Assembly (NCBI RefSeq): GCF_003111685.1
Contig: NZ_CP022189.1
Span: 1,690,001-1,754,000, forward strand
Length of the DNA stretch: 64,000 bases
Reading direction: 5' to 3'
From: Alloyangia pacifica
GTDB taxonomy: Bacteria > Pseudomonadota > Alphaproteobacteria > Rhodobacterales > Rhodobacteraceae
Under the pieces are notes generated by a model that worked only from the letters and a program-made list of their open reading frames with translations, was not told the DNA's origin and did no database searches. Positions 55,970 through 64,000 of the stretch are shown piece after piece. Numbering within the stretch: position 1 is the first letter of the stretch; each line of letters starts with the position of its first letter. The position numbers and the translations under genes are program-made.

Positions 55970-57397
55970 TCACACGAGGATTTGCTCCGGCGGATCGTCC
56001 AGCAATCGCCGCAGCCGCAGAATCGCCTGCTCGAATTCCGCCAGCGGCACCTGCCCGTTCATCCCGATGCGCACCGCATGCGGGGCAAAGGCATCGCGCA
56101 GGGCAAAATCTTCCGCCGCCCGCACCTGCACCCCCTTGGCCTCGGCCGCCATGCAAAAGGCGGCCGCCCGCCAGCCCGGCGGCAACCGCAGCCAGACAAA
56201 GGGTGCCTCCTCGCTCCAGCGTAGCTCATGGCCGCCAAGGATGTTGACGGTGCTGCGCACGTAGAGCGCGTTGCGCTCGCGCACCGCGCGGACGATCTGC
56301 CGGGTCTCCTGCCGCGACAGCAGATCGGCCACGAGGTCCGCCAGCGGCAGCGCGAGCCCGAAGAACCCGTATTCCGCCGCCCGCCGCAGGTCGGCGCGCC
56401 GGGCGCGCGGGGCGATCGCAAACCCCACCCGCAGCCCCGGCGTCAGCGTCTTGGAGATCGACGAGACGAACCAGCCCAGCTCGGGCAGCATCGCCCGGTA
56501 GGTCTCGCAGCGCGCCTGGCCGAGAAAGGTGCTGTCATCCTCAAGGATGTGCAGACCGCAGCCGCGCGCCACGTCGGCGATCTCGCGCCGCCGCTCGGGC
56601 GGGGTGACGATGGTGGTGGGGTTGTGCAGCGCCGGCGAGGTGCACAGCAGCTGCGCCTCATGCCTGCGCGCCAGGTCGCGCAGCGCATCGGGGCGGATGC
56701 CCTTCTCATCCATCGGCACCGGCACCGGCTCGGCACGCAGCAGTTCGGCGGCGCGGCGGAACCCCGGATAGCAAAGCTCCTCGACAAGCACGACCGGCCG
56801 GCGCCCGCGCAGCACCGCCTGCATTACCAGCGAAATGCCGTTCTGCGCGCCGTGGCTGAGCACCAGGTCCTCGTGGTGAACCTGTCCCAGCGGCACATCC
56901 GACAGCCAGTCCAGCGCCACTTGCCGGGCCGGGGCGAAAGCGCGGCTGGTGGGGTAATCCATCAGCCCCGGTGCCGGGCGCGCAGCAATACGCGCCAGGG
57001 CCTCACGCACCAGCCCTACCTGCCCGAGATCGGGAATGCGCCCGGTGAAAAGGCTCACCATACGGTCGCCGTTCTCGGCAACCTCGCGCGGACCGCTCTC
57101 GATCAGCAGCGGCGCGGCGCTCTCGGCCTCGCCGCGCACAAATGTGCCGCGGCCGACCTCGGCCAGCAGCACATTCTCGTCGGTGAGGATTGTATAGGCC
57201 CGCGCCACCGTGCCGGGGGTCATGCCAAGGCGCCATCCCAGTTCGCGCACCGGCGGCAGCCGTGTGCCCGGCGGCAGTTTCCCCTGCGTGATGCCATCCC
57301 GCAAAGCGCTTGCGAGGACACGATATTTCGGGCCCGATGCCTGTTTCTCGAACAGATCGAAAATTGTATCGGTAACAATGTTTTGCTCGACGGTCAT
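55970..57397 (-). CDS. MocR-type GntR regulator with aminotransferase fold
   Basis: 475 residues. An N-terminal GntR winged helix (YRVLASALRDGITQGKLPPG, TRLPPVRELGWRLGMTPGTV) is joined to a fold-type-I PLP-binding domain with LHILEDDSTFLG and the putative PLP lysine in SSISKTLTPGLRVGF. MocR proteins sense PLP or amino acids; the effector here is not known. The start is ATG at 57397. It is divergent from a DUF1127 gene, and related sites TTGTATCGGTA lie as inverted copies on both sides of the start. Confidence 0.9.
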   Translation of the reverse strand: MTVEQNIVTDTIFDLFEKQASGPKYRVLASALRDGITQGKLPPGTRLPPVRELGWRLGMTPGTVARAYTILTDENVLLAEVGRGTFVRGEAESAAPLLIESGPREVAENGDRMVSLFTGRIPDLGQVGLVREALARIAARPAPGLMDYPTSRAFAPARQVALDWLSDVPLGQVHHEDLVLSHGAQNGISLVMQAVLRGRRPVVLVEELCYPGFRRAAELLRAEPVPVPMDEKGIRPDALRDLARRHEAQLLCTSPALHNPTTIVTPPERRREIADVARGCGLHILEDDSTFLGQARCETYRAMLPELGWFVSSISKTLTPGLRVGFAIAPRARRADLRRAAEYGFFGLALPLADLVADLLSRQETRQIVRAVRERNALYVRSTVNILGGHELRWSEEAPFVWLRLPPGWRAAAFCMAAEAKGVQVRAAEDFALRDAFAPHAVRIGMNGQVPLAEFEQAILRLRRLLDDPPEQILV

Positions 57398-57451
57398 TTT
57401 TCCACAATGTATCAATTGGAGCATGAGATCAACATAATTGTACCGATACAA
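57364..57451. promoter_or_regulatory. Inverted-repeat operator region between mocR and DUF1127
   Basis: TTGTATCGGTAACAAT at 57364-57379 and, on the minus strand, TTGTATCGGTACAAT from 57451 to 57437. The second is itself the palindrome TTGTA-N4-TACAA. A third TGTATC lies at 57418-57423. The two sites flank the mocR start and precede the DUF1127 start by 17 bp. Confidence 0.5.
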
Positions 57452-57467
57452 AACTGGAGACACACCG

Positions 57468-57695
57468 ATGGCAGCCGCCGCACACGCCCCGCTCATTGCC
57501 TATCTCGACGCGCAGAAACCGCTGCCGCCGTTTGCAGCACTGGCGCTCCGCGTGGCGGTGGTTACCGCGCAGTGGTCGGAGCGTCGCCGCACACGCCGTG
57601 CGCTGATAGACCTCGACGACCACCTGCTGCGCGACGTCGGGCTCGAACGGCACGTCGCCCTGAGGGAGGCGCGTCGCAAGTTCTGGCAGGGCTGA
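57468..57695 (+). CDS. DUF1127 small basic protein
   Basis: 75 residues. After a variable N-terminus comes RRRTRRALIDLDDHLLRDVG, the DUF1127 (YjiS-like) core, and a basic end. These small proteins affect phosphate and carbon metabolism and RNA turnover in Agrobacterium and Rhodobacter studies, but the function here is not known. The start is ATG at 57468 with GGAG upstream. It is divergent from mocR across shared operator-like repeats and followed by its own terminator. Confidence 0.85.
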   Translation: MAAAAHAPLIAYLDAQKPLPPFAALALRVAVVTAQWSERRRTRRALIDLDDHLLRDVGLERHVALREARRKFWQG

Positions 57696-57725
57696 TCCCC
57701 GGACCTGACGGAACCTCTTCCCCTG

Positions 57726-57754
57726 GGCGCGAGGCATTCCCTCGCGCCTTTTTT
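57726..57754 (+). terminator. Intrinsic terminator after the DUF1127 gene
   Basis: GGCGCGAGG pairs perfectly with CCTCGCGCC over a 5-nt loop, then six T. It lies 30 bp after the stop. Confidence 0.9.
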
Positions 57755-57811
57755 ATGCGCACCCGGCCCGCGCCGCGCCTACGGCGCTGCCGGATATGCG
57801 TATTTTCAGAA

Positions 57812-57853
57812 AGAAGAAGCCCGGAGATCATCGCGGACCTCCGGGCTTCTTCT
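57812..57853 (-). terminator. Terminator of the aroK-aroB unit
   Basis: A 15-bp stem, AGAAGAAGCCCGGAG with CTCCGGGCTTCTTCT, and a 12-nt loop, 38 bp after the aroB stop. T-rich flanks on both sides allow use in either direction. Confidence 0.8.
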
Positions 57854-57890
57854 CTTTTTCAGGTACGCCTCAGGGGCAGCAATGTGCCGC

Positions 57891-59021
57891 TCAGCGCCCG
57901 GCCAGGGCCTCGCGCAGCAGCGCCAGAACCGTCTCGCGCGGCACGTCGGCGGTGACAAAGGCGCGGCCGATGCCGCGGGCCAGGACAAAGCGGATGGCGC
58001 CGTCGAGCACCTTCTTGTCCTGCCCCATCAGATCATAGAGCACTTCTGCCGAAGGCAGATCGCCGGGGATGTCCGACAGGTCGCGCTTCATACCCATCTC
58101 GGAGAGATGCGCGCGCAGCCGCGACGGATCCTCCTGCGGGCAGAGCCCGAGCCGCGCCGAGAGCTCGAAAGCCAGCGCGCTGCCGATCGCCACGCCCTCG
58201 CCGTGCAGCAGCCGGTCCGAATAGCCGGTCGCCGCCTCGAGCGCGTGGCAGAAGGTGTGCCCGAGGTTGAGCAGCGCGCGGTCGCCCTGCTCGGTCTCGT
58301 CGCGCACCACGATCTCGGCCTTCATCTCCACCGAGCGGGTCACCGCATGAGCCAGTGCCGCAGGGCGGCGGGACAGCAGATCCTCGGCGCTCGCCTCTAG
58401 CCAGGTGAAGAACGTCGCGTCGCCGAGCAGCCCGTATTTGACCACTTCGCCGTAGCCCGCGAGAAAGTCGCGCGGCGTCAGCGTCTGCAGCACATCGATG
58501 TCCGCCAGCACCAGCGAGGGCTGGTGGAAGGCGCCGATGAGATTCTTGCCCGCGGGCGAGTTGATCCCGGTTTTGCCACCGACCGAGCTGTCGACCTGCG
58601 CCAGCAAGGAGGTCGGGATCTGCACGAAGCGCACGCCCCGGCGCAAGATGGCGGCGGCAAACCCCACGAGATCCCCGATCACCCCACCACCGAGCGCCAC
58701 AACGATGTCGCGCCGCTCGACCTTCTGCGCCAGCAGCCACTCGGTGACCCGCTCGAGCTGGGCCCAGCATTTGGTCGCCTCGCCCGGGGGCAGAAGCAGC
58801 GCCTCGCAGCTGATCCCAGCGGCGGCGAGTCCCGCCTTCAGCGCCGGCAGATGCGCCGCGGCAACGGTCTCGTCGCTGACCACGACGATCCGCTTCCGGG
58901 TGCCCAGCAGCGGCGCGATCTCTGACCCGGCGCGCGCCAGCAGCCCGCTGCCAATGCGCACATCATAGGCCCGCGCCCCCAGATCCACATGCACGGTCCC
59001 CGCCTGCATCGCCTCGTTCAT
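57891..59021 (-). CDS. aroB: 3-Dehydroquinate synthase
   Basis: 376 residues. It turns DAHP into 3-dehydroquinate using NAD and a metal. Family marks are VVVSDETVAAAHL, ALGGGVIGDLVGFAAAIL, QIPTSLLAQVDSSVGGKTGI, GYGEVVKYGLL and LNLGHTFCHALEAATGY; the metal-binding Glu and two His are in place. The start ATG (59021) overlaps the aroK stop by one base (TGATG), so the shikimate genes are coupled. Confidence 0.96.
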   Translation of the reverse strand: MNEAMQAGTVHVDLGARAYDVRIGSGLLARAGSEIAPLLGTRKRIVVVSDETVAAAHLPALKAGLAAAGISCEALLLPPGEATKCWAQLERVTEWLLAQKVERRDIVVALGGGVIGDLVGFAAAILRRGVRFVQIPTSLLAQVDSSVGGKTGINSPAGKNLIGAFHQPSLVLADIDVLQTLTPRDFLAGYGEVVKYGLLGDATFFTWLEASAEDLLSRRPAALAHAVTRSVEMKAEIVVRDETEQGDRALLNLGHTFCHALEAATGYSDRLLHGEGVAIGSALAFELSARLGLCPQEDPSRLRAHLSEMGMKRDLSDIPGDLPSAEVLYDLMGQDKKVLDGAIRFVLARGIGRAFVTADVPRETVLALLREALAGR

Positions 59022-59590
59022 CAGCTTTCCTCCAGCACGTCCGGGCGTGTCTTCAACGTCTCGATCACCTTGCGGGCCATGGCATCGATCGACAGGCCCT
59101 GCTCCGATTTCACCGCCAGGTCCGCCAGTGCGTAAACCGGCACGCGGCGGTCGTAGATCTCGCTCAGGGTGGCCAGCGGATCGGGGGTGCGCAGCAGCGG
59201 CCGGGTGTCCTTGTGGCGCACCCGCCCCCAGAGCACCTTGAGGTCGGCATCGAGCCAGACGGCGACGCCCTTCTCGGTGATCATGCTGCGGTTGCCCTCG
59301 GCCATATAGGCACCGCCCCCGGTCGAAAGCACCGCCGGGCGAGCGTCGAGCAGCCGCTCGATCACCTGGGATTCCTTGCGCCTAAAGAAGGCCTCGCCGT
59401 CGCGGGCGAAGATCTCGGCGATGGTCATGTTGGCCGCCTTCTCGATCTCGGCATCCGAATCGCGAAACGGCACATTCAGGGCAGAAGCCAAGGCCCGGCC
59501 GACCGCCGATTTCCCCGCCCCCATCATGCCCACAAGCACAACTGTCTTTTTCAACTTCGGGTTCAATCCCCTTGTTTCTCGGCCTTGCAT
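59021..59590 (-). CDS. aroK: Shikimate kinase
   Basis: 189 residues. Walker A is VLVGMMGAGKSAVGRALA, followed by FRDSDAEIEK (substrate and metal), LSTGGGAY, and the adenine lid region RPLLRTPDPLATL. It phosphorylates shikimate. The start is ATG at 59590, with AGGAGG eleven bases upstream; further upstream in-frame codons add a non-conserved hydrophobic stretch. It is divergent from the small membrane protein gene. Confidence 0.95.
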   Translation of the reverse strand: MQGRETRGLNPKLKKTVVLVGMMGAGKSAVGRALASALNVPFRDSDAEIEKAANMTIAEIFARDGEAFFRRKESQVIERLLDARPAVLSTGGGAYMAEGNRSMITEKGVAVWLDADLKVLWGRVRHKDTRPLLRTPDPLATLSEIYDRRVPVYALADLAVKSEQGLSIDAMARKVIETLKTRPDVLEES

Positions 59591-59684
59591 CGCCAATTCT
59601 GCCTCCTGAGGCCGTGAATGACGTGTCACTGCCAAAAAGGCTAGGTATAAGTGACAAAAAACATGAGGCAGGACTACTGAGCAT

Positions 59685-59834
59685 ATGGGACGATTGTTCA
59701 AACCCCTTCTGATCCTTCTTCTCCTCGCGGCAATCGCGCTGGTGGCCTACGCCTATGTCGGGCCCTATTTCGGCGCGGACTTCTCGCCGCCACAAACGGA
59801 GATCCGCCAGCCCGTGGAGCTTGATGCGAACTAG
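59685..59834 (+). CDS. Small single-helix membrane protein (49 residues)
   Basis: MGRLFKPLLILLLLAAIALV begins the protein, a single hydrophobic helix. A short polar tail ending in PVELDAN follows. It is not a family I recognise. The gene is short of the usual size limit but is supported by position: it lies directly after the aroK promoter gap, and its last 11 bp overlap the start of the next secreted protein gene. The pair precedes xerD. Confidence 0.65.
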   Translation: MGRLFKPLLILLLLAAIALVAYAYVGPYFGADFSPPQTEIRQPVELDAN

Positions 59835-61407
59835 GTTCCTCCTTTGCACGCTCGCTCTGGGCGTGCCGACGGCCGTCGCCGCCGAGGCCCCGCTTGCCGC
59901 CATCGACTGGCTCAAGCGCGACCCGGGGATGAGCGCGGCCCTGCCCCTGCCCGATCCCGGGCCGCAGGGCGGAAGAGCCGTGCCGCACGCCGAGCGCCCG
60001 CGCCGCGACGAGCCCCCCGTGGCCGCCTCGGGTGGCACGCCCGACGTCGAGAGCGCACCGCTCGAGGCCCCCAGCGCCGAGTCGGCGGGGCTCCTGTCGA
60101 GCGCGCTGACCGGGCTGCCGCGGACGCTCTGGTCGGGCTCCGACGCAGCCCAGCTCGCCGCGCTCATCGCGCAGACGGAACCCGCGGTGCCCGCGCTCTC
60201 GGCGCAGCTTCTGACGCTGCTGCTGGCCGAGGCGGATGCGCCCGCGGGCAATGGCTCGCTGCTGGTGGCGCGGATCGACCGGCTGATGGAGGAAGGCGCG
60301 GTCGATGCCGCGCTGGCGCTGGTCGAGCAGGCCGGCGGCAGTTCCAACCCCGAGATCTTCGCGCGCTGGCTCGACCTGTCGCTGCTCGCGGGCAACGACG
60401 ACGAGGCCTGCCGCACCCTGGCGCGCAAGCCCTATCTCACCAAGGACATCGCCACCCGCATCTACTGCGACGCGCGGGTCGGCAACTGGGAACACGCGGT
60501 CACCGTCTACGGCTCTGCCGGGGCGCTGGGGCAGATCGGCGCGCGCGATGCCGAACTGCTGGCGCGCTTCCTCGACCCCGAACTGGTCGATGCCTCCGAG
60601 CCGCTCAACCCGCCAGCGCGGCCGACGCCGCTGGAATTTCACCTCTTCGAGGCCGTAGGCGAAGCGCTGCCCACCCAGCCGCTGCCGCGCATGTTCGCCG
60701 CCGCGGACCTGTCGGGCAACAGCGGCTGGCGGGCACAGATCCTCGCCGCAGAACGCCTTGCGCGGCGCGGCACGCTTTCCGAGAACCGCCTGCTGGGCAT
60801 CTATACCGACCGCGAGCCCGCTGCCTCGGGCGGGGTCTGGGACCGCGTCGCGGCGGTGCAGGATCTCGAGGCCGCGCTGAACGCCGGGCGCGGCGATCTG
60901 ATCGGCCCCGCGCTGATCGCCGCCTGGCCACAGATGCGCAGCGCCGGGCTGCTGGTGCCCTTTTCCGAGCTTTACGCGGCGCGGCTGCAGGGGCTCGACC
61001 TCGAACCGCGCGCCGCGGCGCTGGCGCAGCGCGCCGCGCTGCTGTCGCCGGACTACGAGGAGGCTGCCCGCCGCCTGCCCGCGCGCAGCGGGCTGATCCG
61101 CGCGGTGCACGCCGTGGCGCAAGGCGAGATGCCCGACACCGTCCCCCTCGCCCCCGCCGCCCAGGCCATTGTCGAGGCCTGGCGCCCGGATGCCGAGGTG
61201 CCGCCGGAGTTGGCCAGCCTGCTACGTGACGGCAAGCTGGGCGAGACGATCCTGCGGGCCATCGCGCTTTTCCAGTCCGGTGCCGAAGGCAACCACGCCG
61301 ATCTCACCGGTGCGCTGGCGACGCTGCGCCGGGTGGGGCTCGAGGACACGGCGCGCCGCGCCGCCATCCAGCAGATCCTGCTTTCGGACGAAGGCGCACC
61401 GCTGTGA
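59824..61407 (+). CDS. Large secreted Ala/Leu-rich protein of unknown function
   Basis: 527 residues with a likely signal peptide (RTRFLLCTLALGVPTAVAAE). The rest is Ala/Leu-rich and helical, with repeated short blocks such as VDAALALVEQAGG, DDEACRTLARKPYL and GNWEHAVTVYGSAG that look like helical repeats, possibly TPR-like, and no known catalytic motif. I cannot assign a family. It overlaps the 49-residue gene by 11 bp and xerD by GTGA, so the three form a unit. An envelope-assembly role is only a guess. Confidence 0.7.
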   Translation: MRTRFLLCTLALGVPTAVAAEAPLAAIDWLKRDPGMSAALPLPDPGPQGGRAVPHAERPRRDEPPVAASGGTPDVESAPLEAPSAESAGLLSSALTGLPRTLWSGSDAAQLAALIAQTEPAVPALSAQLLTLLLAEADAPAGNGSLLVARIDRLMEEGAVDAALALVEQAGGSSNPEIFARWLDLSLLAGNDDEACRTLARKPYLTKDIATRIYCDARVGNWEHAVTVYGSAGALGQIGARDAELLARFLDPELVDASEPLNPPARPTPLEFHLFEAVGEALPTQPLPRMFAAADLSGNSGWRAQILAAERLARRGTLSENRLLGIYTDREPAASGGVWDRVAAVQDLEAALNAGRGDLIGPALIAAWPQMRSAGLLVPFSELYAARLQGLDLEPRAAALAQRAALLSPDYEEAARRLPARSGLIRAVHAVAQGEMPDTVPLAPAAQAIVEAWRPDAEVPPELASLLRDGKLGETILRAIALFQSGAEGNHADLTGALATLRRVGLEDTARRAAIQQILLSDEGAPL

Positions 61408-62330
61408 GCGCCGCCAACTGGGTTTCGGCCTTCCTCGAGGCGCAGGCCGCCGAGCGCGGCGCCGCGGACAACACGCAGGCCGCCTACGCCCGCGATCTCG
61501 CGTCCTTCACCGGCTGGCTGGCAGCGCGCAAGCGCGACCTTGCCAGCGCGCAGCGCGGCGACGTTGAGGACTATCTGGTCGCCTGCGAAGCCGAGGGGCT
61601 TGCGGTCTCGACCCGCGCGCGTCGGCTCTCGGCGATCAAACAGCTCTACCGCTTCGCCTTCGAAGAGGGGCTGAGGGCCGACAACCCGGCAGTGCAGATC
61701 GCCGGGCCGGGCCGCCCCAAACGCCTGCCCAAGACGCTCTCGACCGAAGAGGTCGACCGGCTGCTCGAAGCTGCCGAGGCCCATGGCCGCAGCGCCGACG
61801 ACCGGATGCGCAACACCTGCCTGATGCAGCTGCTCTATGCCACCGGCATGCGGGTGAGCGAACTGGTCACGCTGCCGCTCTCGGCGGCACGGGGCGATCC
61901 GCGCATGCTGCTGATCCGTGGCAAGGGCGGCAAGGAGCGCATGGTGCCGCTCTCGCCGCCGGCGCGCGTGGCGCTGGCCGAGTGGCTGAACCGGCGCGAT
62001 GCGCAGGAAACGCTCAAGAAGACCGAGGGCAAGCCCGCCTCGAGCTTCCTCTTCCCGTCGCGCGGCAAGGCCGGGCATCTGACCCGCCATGCCTTCTACA
62101 TCATGATCAAGGATATTGCCGTGGCGGCGGGCGTCTCGCCGGCCAAGGTCACCCCGCACACGCTGCGCCACGCCTTCGCGACGCATCTTCTGGCCAATGG
62201 CGCCGATCTACGCGCCATCCAGACCTTCCTCGGCCATGCTGATGTGGCGACCACCGAGATCTATACCCATGTTCTCGAAGAGCGTCTGCGCGAGCTCGTG
62301 CTCGACCATCACCCGCTCGCCCGGGACTGA
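61404..62330 (+). CDS. xerD: Site-specific tyrosine recombinase XerD
   Basis: 308 residues. The catalytic set is complete: Arg150 in ATGMRVSEL, Lys in RGKGGKERMVPL, the box HTLRHAFATHLLANGADLRA, and LGHADVATTEIYTHV with the nucleophilic tyrosine. With XerC it resolves chromosome dimers at dif. The start is GTG at 61404 overlapping the upstream stop as GTGA. It ends convergent with pyrH; no dif-like site was recognised here. Confidence 0.93.
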   Translation: MSAANWVSAFLEAQAAERGAADNTQAAYARDLASFTGWLAARKRDLASAQRGDVEDYLVACEAEGLAVSTRARRLSAIKQLYRFAFEEGLRADNPAVQIAGPGRPKRLPKTLSTEEVDRLLEAAEAHGRSADDRMRNTCLMQLLYATGMRVSELVTLPLSAARGDPRMLLIRGKGGKERMVPLSPPARVALAEWLNRRDAQETLKKTEGKPASSFLFPSRGKAGHLTRHAFYIMIKDIAVAAGVSPAKVTPHTLRHAFATHLLANGADLRAIQTFLGHADVATTEIYTHVLEERLRELVLDHHPLARD

Positions 62331-62411
62331 CGCCGCCGCAGCGCGCTTCGCCATGTCTCTAAAATAGGAGCCCGCCGCGCCCTTGCTTCCAGGCGGGAAT
62401 ATCGCGGGGGT

Positions 62412-62430
62412 GCGGGGGTCGAGCCCCCGC
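62412..62430. terminator. Hairpin between convergent xerD and pyrH
   Basis: GCGGGGG pairs with CCCCCGC around a 5-nt loop, in the 117-bp gap between the two convergent stops. There is no T-run, so its termination efficiency is uncertain. Confidence 0.5.
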
Positions 62431-62447
62431 TCGCCGAACCTCTGGGA

Positions 62448-63173
62448 TCAGGCGTGCACCTCGGTATAGGTGCCTTCGCCGGCCAGGATGCCGCGGAAGC
62501 CGCCCGGCTCGTTCAGCGAGAAGACGATCAGCGGCATCTTGTTGTCGCGCGCCAGCGCGATGGCCGAGGCGTCCATCACCTTGAGGTTGTCGCGCAGCAC
62601 ATCGTCGTAGGAGATGCGGTCGTAGCGCTTGGCCTCAGGGTTGGTCTTGGGATCGCAGTCGTAGATGCCGTCGACGTTCTTGCCCATGAAGATCGCCTCG
62701 CAGGCCATTTCGTTGGCGCGCAGCGACGAGGCGGTGTCGGTGGTGAAATAGGGGTTGCCGGTGCCCGCGGCAAAGATGCAGACCCGCTTTTTTTCCAGGT
62801 GGCGCACGGCCCGGCGGCGAATGTAGGGCTCGGCCACCTCGTCCATGCGGATCGCCGAGATCACCCGGGTGAAGACGCCCAGTTCCTCGAGCGCCGACTG
62901 CATGGCGAGCGCGTTCATCACCGTCGCCAGCATGCCCATGTAGTCGGCGGTGGTGCGCTCCATGCCCTGCGCCGAGCCGGCGAGACCGCGGAAGATGTTG
63001 CCGCCGCCGATCACCATGCAGATTTCGACACCCATGTCGTGCACCGACTTCACTTCGCGCGCGATGCGCTCGACGGTCGGCGGGTGCAGACCGTAGCCCT
63101 GGTCGCCCATGAGCGCCTCACCCGAGATTTTCAGCATCACACGCTTGAAGGTGGTTTGGGGCTGCTCGGTCAT
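62448..63173 (-). CDS. pyrH: Uridylate kinase
   Basis: 241 residues. It phosphorylates UMP to UDP as a hexamer. Amino-acid-kinase marks are [47 protein letters not shown] and [12 protein letters not shown]. The start is ATG at 63173 ([14 protein letters not shown]); the longer in-frame ORF upstream is antisense of miaA. It is divergent from miaA. Confidence 0.96.
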   Translation of the reverse strand: MTEQPQTTFKRVMLKISGEALMGDQGYGLHPPTVERIAREVKSVHDMGVEICMVIGGGNIFRGLAGSAQGMERTTADYMGMLATVMNALAMQSALEELGVFTRVISAIRMDEVAEPYIRRRAVRHLEKKRVCIFAAGTGNPYFTTDTASSLRANEMACEAIFMGKNVDGIYDCDPKTNPEAKRYDRISYDDVLRDNLKVMDASAIALARDNKMPLIVFSLNEPGGFRGILAGEGTYTEVHA

Positions 63174-63270
63174 GTTGCGCTCCGTCTGTGCACGATCCAA
63201 ATTGCGGCTATATGTGACCGAAAACATCCGCGTCTGCAATGCTGAGCGCCCCCGCAAGAAAGGATCGCCG

Positions 63271-64000
63271 GTGGCTGATCTGGTGAAACAATATGCGCCC
63301 GATCCGAGCCTTCCGGTGCTGATCGCGGGGCCCACCGCCAGCGGCAAGTCCGCGCTGGCGCTTGAAATCGCCGAATCTGCGGGGGGCGTCATCATCAATG
63401 CAGACGCGATCCAGGTCTTCGACGACTGGCGCGTGCTGACCGCTCGTCCCCCGGTAGAAGACGAGGCGCGGGTGCCACACATGCTTTATGGTCACGTGCC
63501 GGGCAGTCATGCCTATTCGGTGGGCGACTGGCTGCGCGATCTGCAACCGCTCCTTGGCGGAGCGCGGCCGATTATCGTCGGCGGCACGGGACTTTACTTC
63601 TCGGCGCTGACCGAGGGCTTGGCGGCGATTCCCGAGACCCCGTCCGAGGTCCGCGCCCGCGCCATGGCCCGGCTGGAGGCCGGGGAGCTGCAGGCCATGG
63701 TTGCAGAGCTTGATCCCGAGAGCCGCGACCGCATCGATTGCCACAACCCGATGCGGGTGCAGCGCGCCTGGGAGGTGCTGACCGCCACCGGGCGCGGAAT
63801 CGCGGCCTGGCAGGCCGAGACGCCGCCGCCGCTGTTGCCGCTGGGGCAGGTTCAGCCGATCCTCTTCGACGTGCCGAAGGACTGGCTGAACGCGCGCATC
63901 GCGCGGCGCTTCCGGCTGATGGTCGAGGGCGGCGCTCTCGACGAGGCCCGGGCCAACCTGGAGAGCTGGCACCCCGCCCTTCCCTCGGCCAAGGCCATCG
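63271..64000 (+). CDS. miaA: tRNA dimethylallyltransferase MiaA (5' part, cut by window edge)
   Basis: About 243 codons are present. It adds an isopentenyl group to A37 of tRNAs that read UNN codons. The P-loop [18 protein letters not shown], the conserved NADAIQVF and [19 protein letters not shown] are clear. The start is GTG at 63271, preceded by AAAGGA; an ATG at 63239 is in another frame. The gene runs off the right edge. Confidence 0.93.
   Translation, partial: MADLVKQYAPDPSLPVLIAGPTASGKSALALEIAESAGGVIINADAIQVFDDWRVLTARPPVEDEARVPHMLYGHVPGSHAYSVGDWLRDLQPLLGGARPIIVGGTGLYFSALTEGLAAIPETPSEVRARAMARLEAGELQAMVAELDPESRDRIDCHNPMRVQRAWEVLTATGRGIAAWQAETPPPLLPLGQVQPILFDVPKDWLNARIARRFRLMVEGGALDEARANLESWHPALPSAKAI

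Overview
The window is a GC-rich chromosomal segment from an alphaproteobacterium, most likely the Rhodobacteraceae/Roseobacteraceae. The main evidence is the dusB(nifR3)-ntrB-ntrC-ntrY-ntrX-trkA-trkH-hfq-hflX block, adjacent ctrA and sciP (DUF1153), a fused ispDF, an RNase E with a long acidic S1 insert, and the overall gene content. It is almost entirely housekeeping DNA. I see no rRNA, tRNA, CRISPR array, prophage or transposase.

Layout. 1-4 kb (minus): start of a class I fructose-bisphosphate aldolase, a cytochrome P450 coupled to a membrane alpha/beta-hydrolase-like protein, and a CcdA-like protein. 4-9.3 kb: RNase E with a roughly 350-nt leader, then a HpaI/GarL-type aldolase convergent with a GarR/3-hydroxyisobutyrate-dehydrogenase-type reductase, with a UxuR/ExuR-like palindrome before the aldolase. 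9.4-12.8 kb: penicillin-acylase-family hydrolase and an aminoglycoside-phosphotransferase-fold kinase. 12.9-24.8 kb (minus): the nitrogen-regulation and potassium-uptake block, ending in hfq-hflX. 25-32.6 kb: ispDF-pgpA-pncC, a Coq10-like protein, hpt, cytochrome c'/c556, a diheme cytochrome c, trmFO, a small membrane protein and gluQ. 32.7-38.5 kb: hisI, an IscU-like protein, a 40-residue membrane peptide with its own terminator and an array of GAAC motifs upstream, then recG and ligA. 38.5-45 kb: ctrA and sciP, mnmA, a DUF1992 protein, a GGDEF-EAL protein with a perfect CtrA box upstream, and dctBD. 47-54.7 kb: purQ, a zinc alcohol dehydrogenase, metA, a lipoprotein hydrolase, ppk2-tetR, then a sulfotransferase and glycosyltransferase preceded by a 45-bp tandem repeat. 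54.8-64 kb: rplM-rpsI, MocR divergent from a DUF1127 protein, aroK-aroB, a divergent unit of a short membrane protein, a large secreted protein and xerD, then pyrH and the 5' part of miaA.

Shared themes. Three NtrC-family regulators (NtrC, NtrX, DctD) all lack the GAFTGA loop used to contact sigma-54, which suggests sigma-70-type or sigma-54-independent action. CtrA, SciP and a GGDEF-EAL protein with a TTAA-N7-TTAA box lie within about 5 kb. Many genes are coupled by ATGA, GTGA or TTGA overlaps. The least explained feature is the 40-residue membrane peptide unit near 33.8 kb with the upstream helically phased GAAC repeats, which include one SOS-type GAAC-N7-GAAC box.
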